The notes below the pieces were generated by a model that searched no databases, had not been told where the DNA came from, and saw only the letters and a program-made list of their open reading frames with translations. From Rhodothermaceae bacterium Tc-Br11_B2g6_7 (lineage in GTDB: Bacteria; Bacteroidota; Rhodothermia; Rhodothermales; Salinibacteraceae), in the NCBI GenBank assembly GCA_001564055.1, contig LKNB01000024.1:1-42854 (forward strand): a stretch of 42,854 nucleotides of DNA, written 5' to 3'. Positions 9,101-17,358 of this stretch are shown here, one piece after another. The translations under genes were made by a program, and so were the position numbers. Numbering within the stretch: the first letter of the stretch is position 1; each line of letters begins with the position of its first letter.

Positions 9101-9466
9101 CTCAAGCTCGGCGCCTTCTTCAAACAGCTCGAAATCGAGGCGCAGGGTCTGGTTCAGTGACAGATTGATGTCGGTCTCTTCCGCAGCCTGGAACCCAACA
9201 AACGTAGCCCGGACGGTATACGGGCCACCTACGCGAAGGCCGCGTAAAGAATACTGCCCATCGACGCGGGCGGAGGTGCCGTACTGCGTGCCCGAAGGCT
9301 CATGAATGGCGATGACGTTGGCGCCCGGAAGGGGCTCGCCGGCGTTATCCGTTACGGTCCCGGTGATGGCCGCGTTGGTCGACTGCGCCGAGGCGGTCTG
9401 TAACGGAAGGAAGAACAAACTGAGAAGGACTACAGAAAAAAGCCATATTGTACCATGTGGCTTCAT
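6149..9466 (-). CDS. TonB-dependent receptor with N-terminal CarboxypepD_reg-like domain (Oar/SusC-like)
   Basis: A 1105-residue outer-membrane receptor that should import an unidentified substrate using TonB energy. A signal peptide ends near TASAQ (27). Residues ~30-115 are a CarboxypepD_reg-like sandwich (AAITGTVTDNAGEPLPGANV). The plug follows at ~130-240, with IDRLPTIDRSLADLARLTPQ and a VDGATLDDVFG strand. The remainder is a long beta-barrel with many aromatic-rich strands, ending in the GVRYIF terminal Phe typical of BAM substrates. The size and the SxGGRNNRFNSIQVDG segment fit Oar-like receptors rather than classical siderophore receptors. A purine-rich AGAGGTAC precedes the ATG. The OB-repeat lipoprotein gene follows in the same direction. 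No riboswitch or Fur-type box was recognised upstream. Substrate is not predictable from sequence alone. Confidence 0.93.
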   Translation of the reverse strand: MKPHGTIWLFSVVLLSLFFLPLQTASAQSTNAAITGTVTDNAGEPLPGANVIAIHEPSGTQYGTSARVDGQYSLRGLRVGGPYTVRATFVGFQAAEETDINLSLNQTLRLDFELFEEGAELEGVEVIARRSEQISRDRTGARTNVSAEEIDRLPTIDRSLADLARLTPQAAGGGSSSIGGRNNRFNSIQVDGATLDDVFGLAGTGAPGGQAGAQPISLDAIQEFNVDIAPFDVRQNGFTGGRINAITKSGTNTFTGSLRYLGRSEAFIGDLDGQSADDFDEHFIIGTLGGPIVEDRLFFFVSAELVRESSPLGTRVGTGIDGANVFREDPSILEEVRNIAQNTFGHDPGGFAPLSQRTDNNKVLAKIDWNINQQNRLSLRHNFVSATDDQGLGRGTGTFSLENRQYIFESVQNSTALELTSQIGNNAFNEARLVYTRVRDERVPADEPFPQTRITLDSGRNIDMGINRFSQANQLDQDIFEFTNDLFYTRGDHSVTVGTRIELFQFSNVFIRDFYGDYQFESFTIGDEEISALDAFRRGQPLSFEHSFARNPDGSFAADDARRAAEFTGLQAGLYVQDEWDVTDELRLTIGLRADVPFLPENPTRNTDVEETFPEFRTDEVPGGFSNILWAPRLGFNYTDDLLFPGLDTQIRGGAGIFSGRPPFVWISNQFSNTGVEFARLNVNFDPEEVYTDENGDYDPNFGACFPGTANPADQPKPGGPCLDRVEGFAPEGTTEVNITDPGFRYPQTLRTNLAIDQELPLFGLTATVEGLYSNSLNDVAYRDINQQVVGESAYGRPIYGQAGRFGSPDRIDNRFTNVLVLDNTDQGYEYSLTGQLQRRVREGLSGSVSYTYSRAKTTNAATSSQAVSNWRFNPSTDINNPELGTSDFEVRHRALATLNYRIPWSNRSATTFGLFWEGRSGSPFSWIYDGDAGADGTRNDLVFVPATENDVVVASENWDLLDAFIAGEDGLNQFRGQIVDVNSGRDPFQNRFDLNVRQELTTFGNQRIELQATLENVLNLINDDWGRIRFSSFNDQFAWRFEGYVQEGDIGSEMGGRLITADDVGKDIIEFREQTAQQKLRDTFFNTANTSSRWQLQLGVRYIF

Positions 9467-10270
9467 GATGTACCTCTATTTGATGATATGGGGTGAGCGT
9501 GCTTCACGTGCAGAGCAGATGCTTCGATCGTGCATCGGATGGTGCAGAAGAATAACCGCAGAAAGCGCGATACGCCAAGCGCATGACAGGGCTCTAAGAT
9601 CAGGCCGTGTATGTACTCGTCTTCTGCATACGGCAGAGCGATGGTGCCTTCCGTGTACAGCGGCGCGTCGGTCATGTGCGATTCGGTAGAGAAGAGAGGC
9701 GCCTGAAGGTGCCGTGACGCAGATCAGTGTCCTAATGTAAGGTGCCGCACATTACCATACTATAAACGACACCCGGTGCTCGTGTTAAGCGCTCCTGAAG
9801 AATCCAGTTCGGTGCGCAGGATCGTGCGCGCATCGTGTGTAGGAACTGACCTCCGGGAAGCGTGCGCGATTCGCGATGGTCTACGCCGGGGACGCCCCCA
9901 TGCCTTCGTGCGGCACCTGACGTTCCAGTCGCGGGAGACCACCTCCGCACCTACTGCCGCCCAAAGTGCATGAATCACCGGTGGATGGCAACGCATAATT
10001 GTTAATAACCGGTTACAGACCAAGGGGGTATCTGTACGTCTGGTTTGCGGTCGTCTGAGGGAGGCGGGAATAGATTTGAGGTAACCGCCTGTGTACGTTG
10101 TAGATAGCGAAGCCCCACTGACGTCTGGATATGCGATGCAGCCAGCAGTTCGCTCGTTATCCACCTGCTACTCTTGAACCAAGCCTCCAGACGGCTGTAG
10201 TGAAGTTATCTTTGTGGTTAAACAAGTAGCTACAGCTTGTACGCGCTCGTATTCTCACCCCTCTTTTGTA
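9467..10270. other. Long region without a convincing gene between divergent envelope genes
   Basis: About 800 bp separate the receptor start from the next lipoprotein start. Open frames on both strands here are short, Arg/Ser/Cys-rich and look like random GC-rich translation. It must hold the leftward receptor promoter, but I could not place it. The right end holds a good Bacteroidota-type promoter element (10207-10214). I saw no tRNA, riboswitch core or insertion-sequence end. Confidence 0.6.
10207..10214 (+). promoter_or_regulatory. Bacteroidota-type -7 promoter element (TAnnTTTG)
   Basis: TATCTTTG is an exact match to the Bacteroidota -7 consensus TAnnTTTG and lies 57 nt upstream of the lipoprotein ATG at 10271. 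No matching TTG is found at the expected -33 spacing; a TTG at 10173 is too far upstream. The call rests on one element and on position. Confidence 0.45.
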
Positions 10271-10792
10271 ATGAATGCCATGTCCCATCCCTCGACTATT
10301 GGTCTACGGCTCGCGGCGGCCCTGCTGCTCGTGGCTGCGTTTCTATTTGCCTCTGCTTGCGACACAGACGACACATTTGATACTGAGCGCCTCGACGGCA
10401 CCTATGAGTTTACGGAGTTCTTCTTTGAGACGCCAAGAGGTGTGGCAAATGTTGACATTTTAGCAGCTTTAGACACCGGCGTCACAGAACTGGATATTTT
10501 TGCCAACAGGCGCTATACGCTGGTTGTCCAATTTAGCGGCGAAAGCAGAAATCAGTTTGCTGGCGATTACGAAATTGGAAGCGACAGGCTCACGCTTGAC
10601 CTGAGCAACCTCGGGGATATACGGCGCCGCCTGCTGCTGCCGGAAGACCAGCGGCTAAACATTCTGGATGATGGAGATAGGCTCCGCATCAGCGAGGAGC
10701 GGCAGAATGTAGCTCTCGGGGACTTCGACCCTGAAGAATTCGGCGACACCGTTAGCAGCGGCACGATGATTATTGAGCTGGTGAAGCAGTAG
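10271..10792 (+). CDS. Small lipoprotein, possibly lipocalin-like
   Basis: I do not recognise a firm family. From ATG 10271 the 173-residue product has a long hydrophobic signal and lipobox ASAC (Cys30), followed by Asp-rich DTDDTFDTE. The mature part alternates short strands (LDGTYEFTEFFFE, RRYTLVVQFSG, FAGDYEIGSDRLTLDLS, LNILDDGDRLRISEE). This order resembles the compact meander of lipocalin-like lipoproteins common in Bacteroidota, which is inference. A second ATG at 10280 is equally possible; the GTG at 10214 would add non-signal residues and overlaps the promoter element. The next gene, the triple-barrel protein, begins 53 nt downstream in the same direction, so co-transcription is likely. 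Confidence 0.75.
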   Translation: MNAMSHPSTIGLRLAAALLLVAAFLFASACDTDDTFDTERLDGTYEFTEFFFETPRGVANVDILAALDTGVTELDIFANRRYTLVVQFSGESRNQFAGDYEIGSDRLTLDLSNLGDIRRRLLLPEDQRLNILDDGDRLRISEERQNVALGDFDPEEFGDTVSSGTMIIELVKQ

Positions 10793-10845
10793 GTTGTACG
10801 CGTTACGGCTTATTTTATTGTCTCTTATTTAAACGCCCTACCTCT

Positions 10846-13410
10846 ATGGTTAATCACTGGTACGCACGTGCGCTGGGGGCTATTGTCGCCCTCGGCCTTC
10901 TCCTCTCGTCACCAGACGCCCACGCCCAGTTCACAGACGTGGGGTATAGCGCATCTGCCACCGGCGAGTACATCGCTTTTGAAGATCAAGCCGGTCTCTC
11001 AGATGGTTTTCTGTATGGCGGTAAGCTGGGGCTCAGCTTTGGCGAGTACCTGGAGTTGCGCGGCCTCTACCTGATAGGACGTGACATTGAGACGGACTTC
11101 TCCGGGTTTAGCGGCAACGATGAGGCTGTGCTTGCTGCGCTTCGTAACCAGGAGGGGCGTGATGTTAACATCCAGCGGTATGGCGCTCAGTTACAAGCCA
11201 ATTTTGGGGCGGAGGGCACAATACCATTCGTACAGGTAGGCACCGGCATCATCGAACTGGAGCCCCAGAGCCGGGCTGGCTTTGGCAGCATTGGGAAGAC
11301 GGAGAGCATCTACGCAGAAGCAGGCGTGGGGCTCGTCTTCCCGGTCGGCCGTTCGGCCAGCCTGTCGGTCGTGGGGCAGGGCCTCGCCTACCGGTATAAC
11401 CCCGGATCGGCTCTGCTCTCGGATGAAGACATCGCGGCCGTCAACGACGAGTTACCGCCAGATGAACAAATCTCCCGGGACGTATTCAACCAGAACACGG
11501 TCTTCAACCCCTCCGTCTCCGCGGCATTGACGGTTCGCCTGGGCGGGCGCCCGCCAGGACAGCAGACCGATGTGGATGAAGGCTTTCGGGGCCTTTTCTC
11601 AGATGGTCTCCAGTTGTCGGTGGAGCCGTTCTACGGCACGATTGCGTTCAACGATGCCCTCAATTTCCCCTCCAACCAGTCGTTTGCGGGCGTGAACGTG
11701 GGTGTAGACATCACGCCGCTGATTGGGCTACGCGGCTTTTACTGGCGCGCGACGGACGCCGGTGAGGTGCCTGGTGGCGCACTGGCTGATTGGTTTCAGG
11801 AACTGCAATTTTATGGCGGTGAGTTGGAGCTCCGGCTCGACTCCGACATCGGGCGCGGCATTACGCCATACATCCTGGTTGGCGGTGGCTTCGCCGATGT
11901 GCTCTCGGGGTATAGCGGTCGCGACGGGGCGCCCGTGGAAAGCCGCTACTTCGCCAGCGGGGGCGGCGGGCTGGATATCCCGCTGAATGAGCGTTTTAGT
12001 TTGCGAGCCGGTGTCCGTGGGTTGCTGATGAGCGATCAGGACCTTGACGACGTAAGCTCGCCGAGCAGCGTGTTTGGTAGCCTGGCGTACACGGCAGGAA
12101 TCTCGTTCAACGTCGGTCAGGCACGCGACCGGCCGGAGGAGCGCCGGGCGGCAGCCCGCGAGGCCGAGCTTCAAGCCGAAATCGAGGAGGCGCGCACGGC
12201 CGAGGAGCAACGGATTGCTGAACTGGAGGCCGAAATCGACTCCCTGCGCCGGGCCGAGGAGGACGTGGAGCGGCGCATTGCGGAGGCCCGCGCCGAAGCC
12301 CGTGCGGAAGGGCGGGACCCCGCCGCCGCTGAGGCCGAGGTACGACAGCGACTCGAGGAGACCCCGGCCGAGGATGTGGACGTCGCGGAGGCCGTAGCGG
12401 AAGCGCCAGAAGCGCCCGAGGCACGCGAAGCGCCTGCTGCTGAACCGGAAGAGCGTGTGGTGCGCGTCCGCGAAGAGCGGCGCTCCAACCTCTCGGATCG
12501 TGTGATTGAGGTGCCCATCCCCGAAGAAGGGGAGATTTACCTCCGGTACGGCACGGGTGGCGTTGAGCAGGTCGGCGGCGTACCGCAGGCCCAGGCGCAA
12601 GCTCCGGGCACCGGGCTGACGGCGGCCCAGGTACGGCAGATCGTGCAGGAGGTCGTTGATGAGCGCATCGCAGAAGCGGGCGGCATCTCGCAAGAGGAAG
12701 CCCGCACCCTGGCCCGCGAAGCTATTCGCGAAGAGCTTGGCGAAGTCGCGGTGACGCAGGAAGACGTCCAGACCCAGGTCCGGGATGCGGTGCAGCAGCG
12801 CCTCGAAAACATTGAGGATGGCACCCTCTCGCTGGCCGAACTGCAGCGGCTGGAGTCGCGCATCGAGTCGCTGGATGAGCGCATGACGCGCCAGATGACC
12901 CGCCTCCGCACGGAAGAGCTGGATCGCCCGGCAGAAACGCAGGTCGTGCGGGATCGGGAGGTGATCCGGGAGACCGACCGGGACGGCAGCATCACGCGGC
13001 CCTTTGGTCGGAGCCTCACAGCGATTCAGCCCATCGGTGGTTTCCGCACGGGCGATGGCACCACGCAGGGTATCCTTGGCGTACGCGGTGACTTCCGCCA
13101 AGCAGGCAGCAGCATCCGGTTCATTCCGGAGCTCTCGGCGGGCTTTGGAGGCAATGGCACGTCCTACACGCTGCTGGCCAGCGGCGTGCTTCCCCTGATT
13201 AGCGTGGGGCCGGAACGCCGCATCACGCCCTACACAGGGCTGGGCGCGGGCTTCACGACGCGCTCGGGTCTCTCGGGACTTAACCTCCGGCTCAATCTGG
13301 CCCTGGGCGTGGAATATCAACTGGACCGCAACACCCTCTTCGTTGAGTACAATACGCTCGATTTCTTCGATGTCAACCGGCTCGTGGGTGGCGTGCGCCT
13401 CCGCTTCTGA
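10846..13410 (+). CDS. Outer-membrane protein with three barrel-like domains and two coiled coils
   Basis: The 854-residue product has a signal peptide (cleavage near AHAQ, residue 28). Residues ~29-233 form a first OmpA/porin-like beta domain and ~254-424 a second; the two are visibly related (GGKLGLSFGEYLELRGLY against AGVNVGVDITPLIGLRGFY). Residues ~428-505 are a charged Glu/Ala/Arg coiled coil. Then come a Pro/Ala/Glu linker (506-540), a second helical coiled-coil segment (~590-690), and a third beta domain at ~720-854 ending in Phe. All three beta domains share a P[FY]xxxGxG strand (IPFVQVGTG 126, TPYILVGGG 340, TPYTGLGAG 795). This suggests a modular envelope-spanning or cell-surface structural protein. 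I know no named family with this order. The ATG follows CCCTACCTCT, a pyrimidine-rich leader. An OmpA-family gene follows at 52 bp, probably in one operon. Confidence 0.8.
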   Translation: MVNHWYARALGAIVALGLLLSSPDAHAQFTDVGYSASATGEYIAFEDQAGLSDGFLYGGKLGLSFGEYLELRGLYLIGRDIETDFSGFSGNDEAVLAALRNQEGRDVNIQRYGAQLQANFGAEGTIPFVQVGTGIIELEPQSRAGFGSIGKTESIYAEAGVGLVFPVGRSASLSVVGQGLAYRYNPGSALLSDEDIAAVNDELPPDEQISRDVFNQNTVFNPSVSAALTVRLGGRPPGQQTDVDEGFRGLFSDGLQLSVEPFYGTIAFNDALNFPSNQSFAGVNVGVDITPLIGLRGFYWRATDAGEVPGGALADWFQELQFYGGELELRLDSDIGRGITPYILVGGGFADVLSGYSGRDGAPVESRYFASGGGGLDIPLNERFSLRAGVRGLLMSDQDLDDVSSPSSVFGSLAYTAGISFNVGQARDRPEERRAAAREAELQAEIEEARTAEEQRIAELEAEIDSLRRAEEDVERRIAEARAEARAEGRDPAAAEAEVRQRLEETPAEDVDVAEAVAEAPEAPEAREAPAAEPEERVVRVREERRSNLSDRVIEVPIPEEGEIYLRYGTGGVEQVGGVPQAQAQAPGTGLTAAQVRQIVQEVVDERIAEAGGISQEEARTLAREAIREELGEVAVTQEDVQTQVRDAVQQRLENIEDGTLSLAELQRLESRIESLDERMTRQMTRLRTEELDRPAETQVVRDREVIRETDRDGSITRPFGRSLTAIQPIGGFRTGDGTTQGILGVRGDFRQAGSSIRFIPELSAGFGGNGTSYTLLASGVLPLISVGPERRITPYTGLGAGFTTRSGLSGLNLRLNLALGVEYQLDRNTLFVEYNTLDFFDVNRLVGGVRLRF

Positions 13411-13462
13411 TGCGTCCCACACCAATGGCCATCAGCCTCACGGATAAACCGGCTCTTCCCCC

Positions 13463-14494
13463 ATGCGCTTATCTATGACAGCTGCCCTGTGTGGGGCGAT
13501 GTTTGTGCTGACCGGTCTGTACCCTGTGGCCGCACAAGACGCGGCGCCAGACACGGTAATCGTGCATGAGGGTGCCGAGGCGCGTGCCGGACAGTTCACA
13601 AGGCAGGCCGCCCCTCCGGGGGTAACTCGGGTCCGTAACCGCATCGCACAGATTCGCGGACGGCAGCAACCGCCCCCGCGGGTCGTGTACGTGTACCCGG
13701 ATGGCACGCCCGTGCCAGCTGAGGCCTTGCAGCGAGCCGCCCCAGCGCCGGCCGAAGCGCCCGAAGCGCAGGCCACCGCGCCAGCCGGTGAACCACAGCC
13801 CTTGGACCGTCGGGCGATGTCTGACCTCATGCGCCAAATGGATCGCCGGTTTGAACGCCTGGGCGACCGGCTCGACGACATGGAGGCCCTGTACTTTGAA
13901 GCCCTTCGGCGGTCCAGGCAGACTGGCGAAGGCACCACCGTGATTTTAGAGGATGGGCGTCGCGCGTTCGTTCCTGATGAACAGCCTGCACCCGCACCGG
14001 AAGAGGACGCAGCGGCGATAGAGCCGCGCGATCGTTCGTTTGAGCGCTTAGCGCCCCCGCGCCTGCGCCCCGGCGTTGATCGCCGCCCACTGGCCGAATT
14101 ACCGCGGCGGGTGCAGGAGGTCGAACGGGCCCTGTTGGACACGGGCCTCTTCCGCACGATTGAGATCGTCTTTGAGTTTGACCAGAGCGATATCCTGGAC
14201 GGATCGGAGCGCACGCTGGATGCCATCGGCACCGTCCTCCAGCGCTATCCCGACCTGCGTGTTGAGGTGGGCGGGCATACCGACAGTATAGGATCGGAGG
14301 AGTACAACCAGGGCCTGTCGGAGCGCCGAGCGGCATCCGTCCGGGAGTACTTGATTGAGAACTTCGGCATCGACGGGGACCGCCTTGTGGCCGTGGGCTA
14401 TGGTGAGTTGCAGCCCATCTTTTCGAATGAGACCCCCACCGGCCGGACGCTCAACCGGCGGGTGGAATTTGAAGTGCTGGAGAACGGGCCGTAG
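13463..14494 (+). CDS. OmpA-family peptidoglycan-binding protein
   Basis: A 343-residue exported protein. The signal peptide (MRLSMTAALCGAMFVLTG, cleavage near VAAQ) is followed by an Ala/Pro-rich, low-complexity region with a charged helix (MRQMDRRFERLGDRLDDMEA, ~118-137). The C-terminal OmpA_C domain (~235-343) has EIVFEFDQSDIL, GGHTDSIGS (Asp274), LSERRAASVREYL (Arg289) and LNRRVEFE. Asp and Arg at these places bind diaminopimelate in the family, so it should dock to the cell wall. No membrane barrel is evident, so the first half is probably a periplasmic spacer. It lies just downstream of the triple-barrel protein, and the two may form a wall-linked assembly (inference). The ATG is preceded by CTCTTCCCCC. 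Confidence 0.9.
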   Translation: MRLSMTAALCGAMFVLTGLYPVAAQDAAPDTVIVHEGAEARAGQFTRQAAPPGVTRVRNRIAQIRGRQQPPPRVVYVYPDGTPVPAEALQRAAPAPAEAPEAQATAPAGEPQPLDRRAMSDLMRQMDRRFERLGDRLDDMEALYFEALRRSRQTGEGTTVILEDGRRAFVPDEQPAPAPEEDAAAIEPRDRSFERLAPPRLRPGVDRRPLAELPRRVQEVERALLDTGLFRTIEIVFEFDQSDILDGSERTLDAIGTVLQRYPDLRVEVGGHTDSIGSEEYNQGLSERRAASVREYLIENFGIDGDRLVAVGYGELQPIFSNETPTGRTLNRRVEFEVLENGP

Positions 14495-14608
14495 CAGGGG
14501 CCGGGTGCACAGCGGGCACGAAACCGTGGCGTGGATGTCGCTTACACGAAGCGCTCCCACGGCCTCGCTGTGGCCCATCCCATCCCTCACCCGACTGCCC
14601 CCTCCCGC

Positions 14609-16288
14609 ATGAAGGATTATCTCGATGCTGAGCTCCGCGCGACGCTTGCCGCTACCGACGGCGTGCCAGACGATTTCGAGCCCATGCTCGAAAAGCCCAA
14701 TGACCCGTCGCACGGGGATCTGGCGACCAACGCGGCGTTGCAACTCGCCCGTCACCTGCGGAAGGCGCCACGCCAGATTGCAGAGGAGCTGGTCGAGGCA
14801 CTGGACCTCGATCCGGCCCGTATCGCAGAAGTGTCTGTAGCCGGGCCGGGCTTCATCAACTTTCGATTCGCCGAGGAATTCCTGGCTGACGCGCTGGCGG
14901 AGTTACTTGAAGCCAGTCGCTCGTTTGGGCGCACAGCCGACGCGCAAGGGCGGGCGCTCGTGGAATACGTGAGTGCCAATCCAACGGGGCCATTGACGGT
15001 AGGGCACGGCCGTAATGCCGTGCTGGGCGACACGATCGCGAATCTGCTGGACTGGGCCGGCTACGACGTCACGCGCGAGTACTACTTCAATGACGCAGGA
15101 CGCCAGATGCGCGTGCTCGCCGAGTCGGTAAAGGCCCGCTGTGAGGCGCTGCTCAATCCTGACGGGCCTACCAAAACGCTGACGGTAGGCGAAGGGGAGA
15201 CGGTGGAGGTGCCGGCGTCCTTTCCCGAGGATGGCTACCAGGGCCAGTACATTGTGGATATCGCGCGGGCGTTGGTGGACGAGCATGGAGAGGCAGCGGC
15301 TGAGCTTTCGCTGGACGCCTGCCAGCAGGCCGCACAGGAAACCATTTTCGCGATGATCGAACGCACCCTGGAGCGTCTGGATGTGGAGATGGACGCCTTC
15401 TTCAATGAGCGTTCGCTCTATGACGAGGGTAAGATCGAAGCTACCCTGTCGAAGCTTCGGGACGAAGGGACGGTCTACGATGCCGATGGCGCCACGTGGT
15501 TTAAGACGACAGCCTTTGGGAAGGAAGCTGACACCGTGCTGGTGAAGTCCACCGGCGAACCCACGTACCGCTTGCCCGATATTGCGTATCACGTCGACAA
15601 GTTCGAGCGCGGGTTCGACGTGATGATCGACGTGTTTGGTGCCGACCACATTGCTACCTACCCGGACATCCTTAGCGCGCTTGACGTGCTGGGCTTCGAG
15701 AAGGACCGCGTGGACGTTGTGATCTACCAGTTTGTCACGCTCGTGCGGGGGGGCGAGCCCGTCAAGATGAGCACGCGGATGGCTAATTACGTGACGCTGG
15801 ACGAACTCATCGACGAGGTAACTGCCGATGTAGCGCGCTTCTTTTTCTTGATGCGCTCGGCGAATACCCACCTCGAGTTTGACCTGGACCTGGCTAAAGA
15901 GGCCAGTGACAAAAACCCGGTGTTTTACCTGCAGTACGCTCACGCCCGCATCTGCTCCGTACTGCGGAAGGCGGAGGAGGTTGGTTTTACTGCAGACGCC
16001 GCGCCAGATCTCGGGCTGCTCACGCACGACGCCGAAGTTGCCCTTATCAAGACGCTCCGGCGCTTCCCGGCGGAGATCCGCAAGGCGGCCCAGGCACGGG
16101 CTCCCCACTATGTGCCGCAGTATTTGCGCGAGGTTGCGGTAGCGTTCACCACGTTCTATGATCAGTGCCGCATCATCGGGCAAGACGAGGCACTGGCCTC
16201 GGCCCGCCTGGCCCTGGCACGGGCCACCCGCATCGTGCTGGCCAACGGGCTGACGGTGCTCGGGATCTCGGCTCCGGACCGCATGTGA
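14609..16288 (+). CDS. argS: Arginyl-tRNA synthetase
   Basis: Charges tRNA-Arg with arginine in the cytosol (class Ia synthetase). From ATG 14609 the protein is 559 residues. It begins with an Arg_tRNA_synt_N (add1) domain (MKDYLDAELRATLAAT), including DPSHGDLATNAALQLA. The catalytic core carries SANPTGPLTVGHGRNAVLGD (HIGH-type signature), FGADHIATYPDIL and PVKMSTRMANYVTLDEL (KMSK-like). The DALR anticodon domain ends in the typical GISAPDRM. The frame stays open 26 codons upstream of this ATG, but that stretch does not look like ArgS. The leader CCCCCTCCCGC has no Shine-Dalgarno. The 114-bp gap from the OmpA gene shows nothing recognisable. Confidence 0.97.
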   Translation: MKDYLDAELRATLAATDGVPDDFEPMLEKPNDPSHGDLATNAALQLARHLRKAPRQIAEELVEALDLDPARIAEVSVAGPGFINFRFAEEFLADALAELLEASRSFGRTADAQGRALVEYVSANPTGPLTVGHGRNAVLGDTIANLLDWAGYDVTREYYFNDAGRQMRVLAESVKARCEALLNPDGPTKTLTVGEGETVEVPASFPEDGYQGQYIVDIARALVDEHGEAAAELSLDACQQAAQETIFAMIERTLERLDVEMDAFFNERSLYDEGKIEATLSKLRDEGTVYDADGATWFKTTAFGKEADTVLVKSTGEPTYRLPDIAYHVDKFERGFDVMIDVFGADHIATYPDILSALDVLGFEKDRVDVVIYQFVTLVRGGEPVKMSTRMANYVTLDELIDEVTADVARFFFLMRSANTHLEFDLDLAKEASDKNPVFYLQYAHARICSVLRKAEEVGFTADAAPDLGLLTHDAEVALIKTLRRFPAEIRKAAQARAPHYVPQYLREVAVAFTTFYDQCRIIGQDEALASARLALARATRIVLANGLTVLGISAPDRM

Positions 16289-16301
16289 GCAGGCTGTAGC
16301 C

Positions 16302-17195
16302 CTATAGGCGCTGGTCGGTTTTGAAGCCGGCGGCCGATTTGTGCCCGCCCCCGCCAAATGTGGCGGCCACCTTCGACACATCAAAATCGCCCCGCCCGCG
16401 GAGGCTGTACACACGGTTGCCGTCCGGTTTTACACCGAAAATAGCGGCAAACGGGGCATCGGGATAGGCGTCGAGCAAGAACTCGCCAATTTCACTTTGC
16501 AACTGCGTCGAGTTGACGCACGGTACGCGGTGCCCGCGAATAGTAGCGTAGCGCGCATGCTTGCAGGTGCGCTCTACCTGTTGCATCACAAACTGATGAA
16601 TGGCCTTGCCTTCGCGTCGCATCTGCTCCACGCGCGATTCGCCCTCCGCCACGATCGCATCCCATAGCTCAAACTCCATGGGTAACATCAGCAGCGCATA
16701 GGAAAAGGCGCGGCTATCGGGCATCGACCAGCGCCAGAGGTCTCGATCTTCGATGTAATGGAAAAGCGGCGGTAGATCCTCTTCAGGATGGAAATATCGC
16801 CACGCCATCGTGGCACCGCTGGCATCACCGGAATAGTGGAGTTCAATGTCGGCATCCTCCACCTGTGCATCCTCGCGGTCGGGTAGGCCGAGGGTTGAGA
16901 GAGACCGCCCCTCGGCATCGGCCCAATCGGCCAGCGCATAAAGGTCGCTGAGGGCAGAGGCGTGATGATCCAGCACCACAAGGCGATTCGCCTTCTCCAG
17001 AAGGCCTTGCAGCTCGTCGAGTGGAAAGCAGAAATCAACCACATAGACGGTGCTGCGCTTGCTGATCATGGGGACATGCCCGCCGTGCTGTACCGGCAAG
17101 TACACGGGGCGGTCGCCGTGCACCTTCCACGCGGCAAAAGCGGCGCCAAAGCCATCGTGGCAGTTGGCGTGGTAAAATACGTAGGTCTTTCCCAT
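16302..17195 (-). CDS. DHH-superfamily phosphoesterase (DHH/DHHA1)
   Basis: A 297-residue cytosolic phosphoesterase of the group that hydrolyses short oligonucleotides or cyclic nucleotides (NrnB-like). Visible metal ligands are His9 with the CHDGFGAA motif (His13, Asp14), VVDFCFP (Asp54), LDHH (Asp76-His78) and EDRDLW (near 150). A DHHA1 segment ends the protein: the glycine-rich GGGGHKSAAGF at ~281-291 is the substrate-binding loop. I chose the ATG at 17195 because MGKTYVFYHANCHDGFG starts directly with the first beta strand; the frame is open upstream with a non-conserved stretch. It diverges from the K+ channel gene. The substrate (nanoRNA, pApA or cyclic nucleotide) cannot be decided. 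Confidence 0.9.
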   Translation of the reverse strand: MGKTYVFYHANCHDGFGAAFAAWKVHGDRPVYLPVQHGGHVPMISKRSTVYVVDFCFPLDELQGLLEKANRLVVLDHHASALSDLYALADWADAEGRSLSTLGLPDREDAQVEDADIELHYSGDASGATMAWRYFHPEEDLPPLFHYIEDRDLWRWSMPDSRAFSYALLMLPMEFELWDAIVAEGESRVEQMRREGKAIHQFVMQQVERTCKHARYATIRGHRVPCVNSTQLQSEIGEFLLDAYPDAPFAAIFGVKPDGNRVYSLRGRGDFDVSKVAATFGGGGHKSAAGFKTDQRL

Positions 17196-17358
17196 GGGGC
17201 AGCCAGGCGATAAGCAGGTAATAGGGCGTGGTGGGACGCGCGCTTGGGGCGAATGTGCCGGACGATCATCGAACTGCACGCGGGGTAGCGCCGGGGCTTG
17301 CGTTCACTGCCTGCATGCTGTACTCTACTCTGGCCCCCACGAAGAGCCTTTCCGCGCC

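Noticed and set aside
9760-10164. 134-codon minus-strand frame in the long intergenic region
   Set aside because: Arg/Cys/Ser-rich with no strand, helix or family pattern; codon use looks random for this genome.
11728-13425. 565-codon open frame on the minus strand opposite the triple-barrel gene
   Set aside because: The plus-strand product has a signal peptide, domain repeats and a terminal Phe; the minus frame has no recognisable motif and is a GC-rich shadow.
14903-16414. 503-codon minus-strand open frame opposite argS
   Set aside because: argS carries all class Ia signatures on the plus strand; the antisense product is Arg/His-rich without domains.
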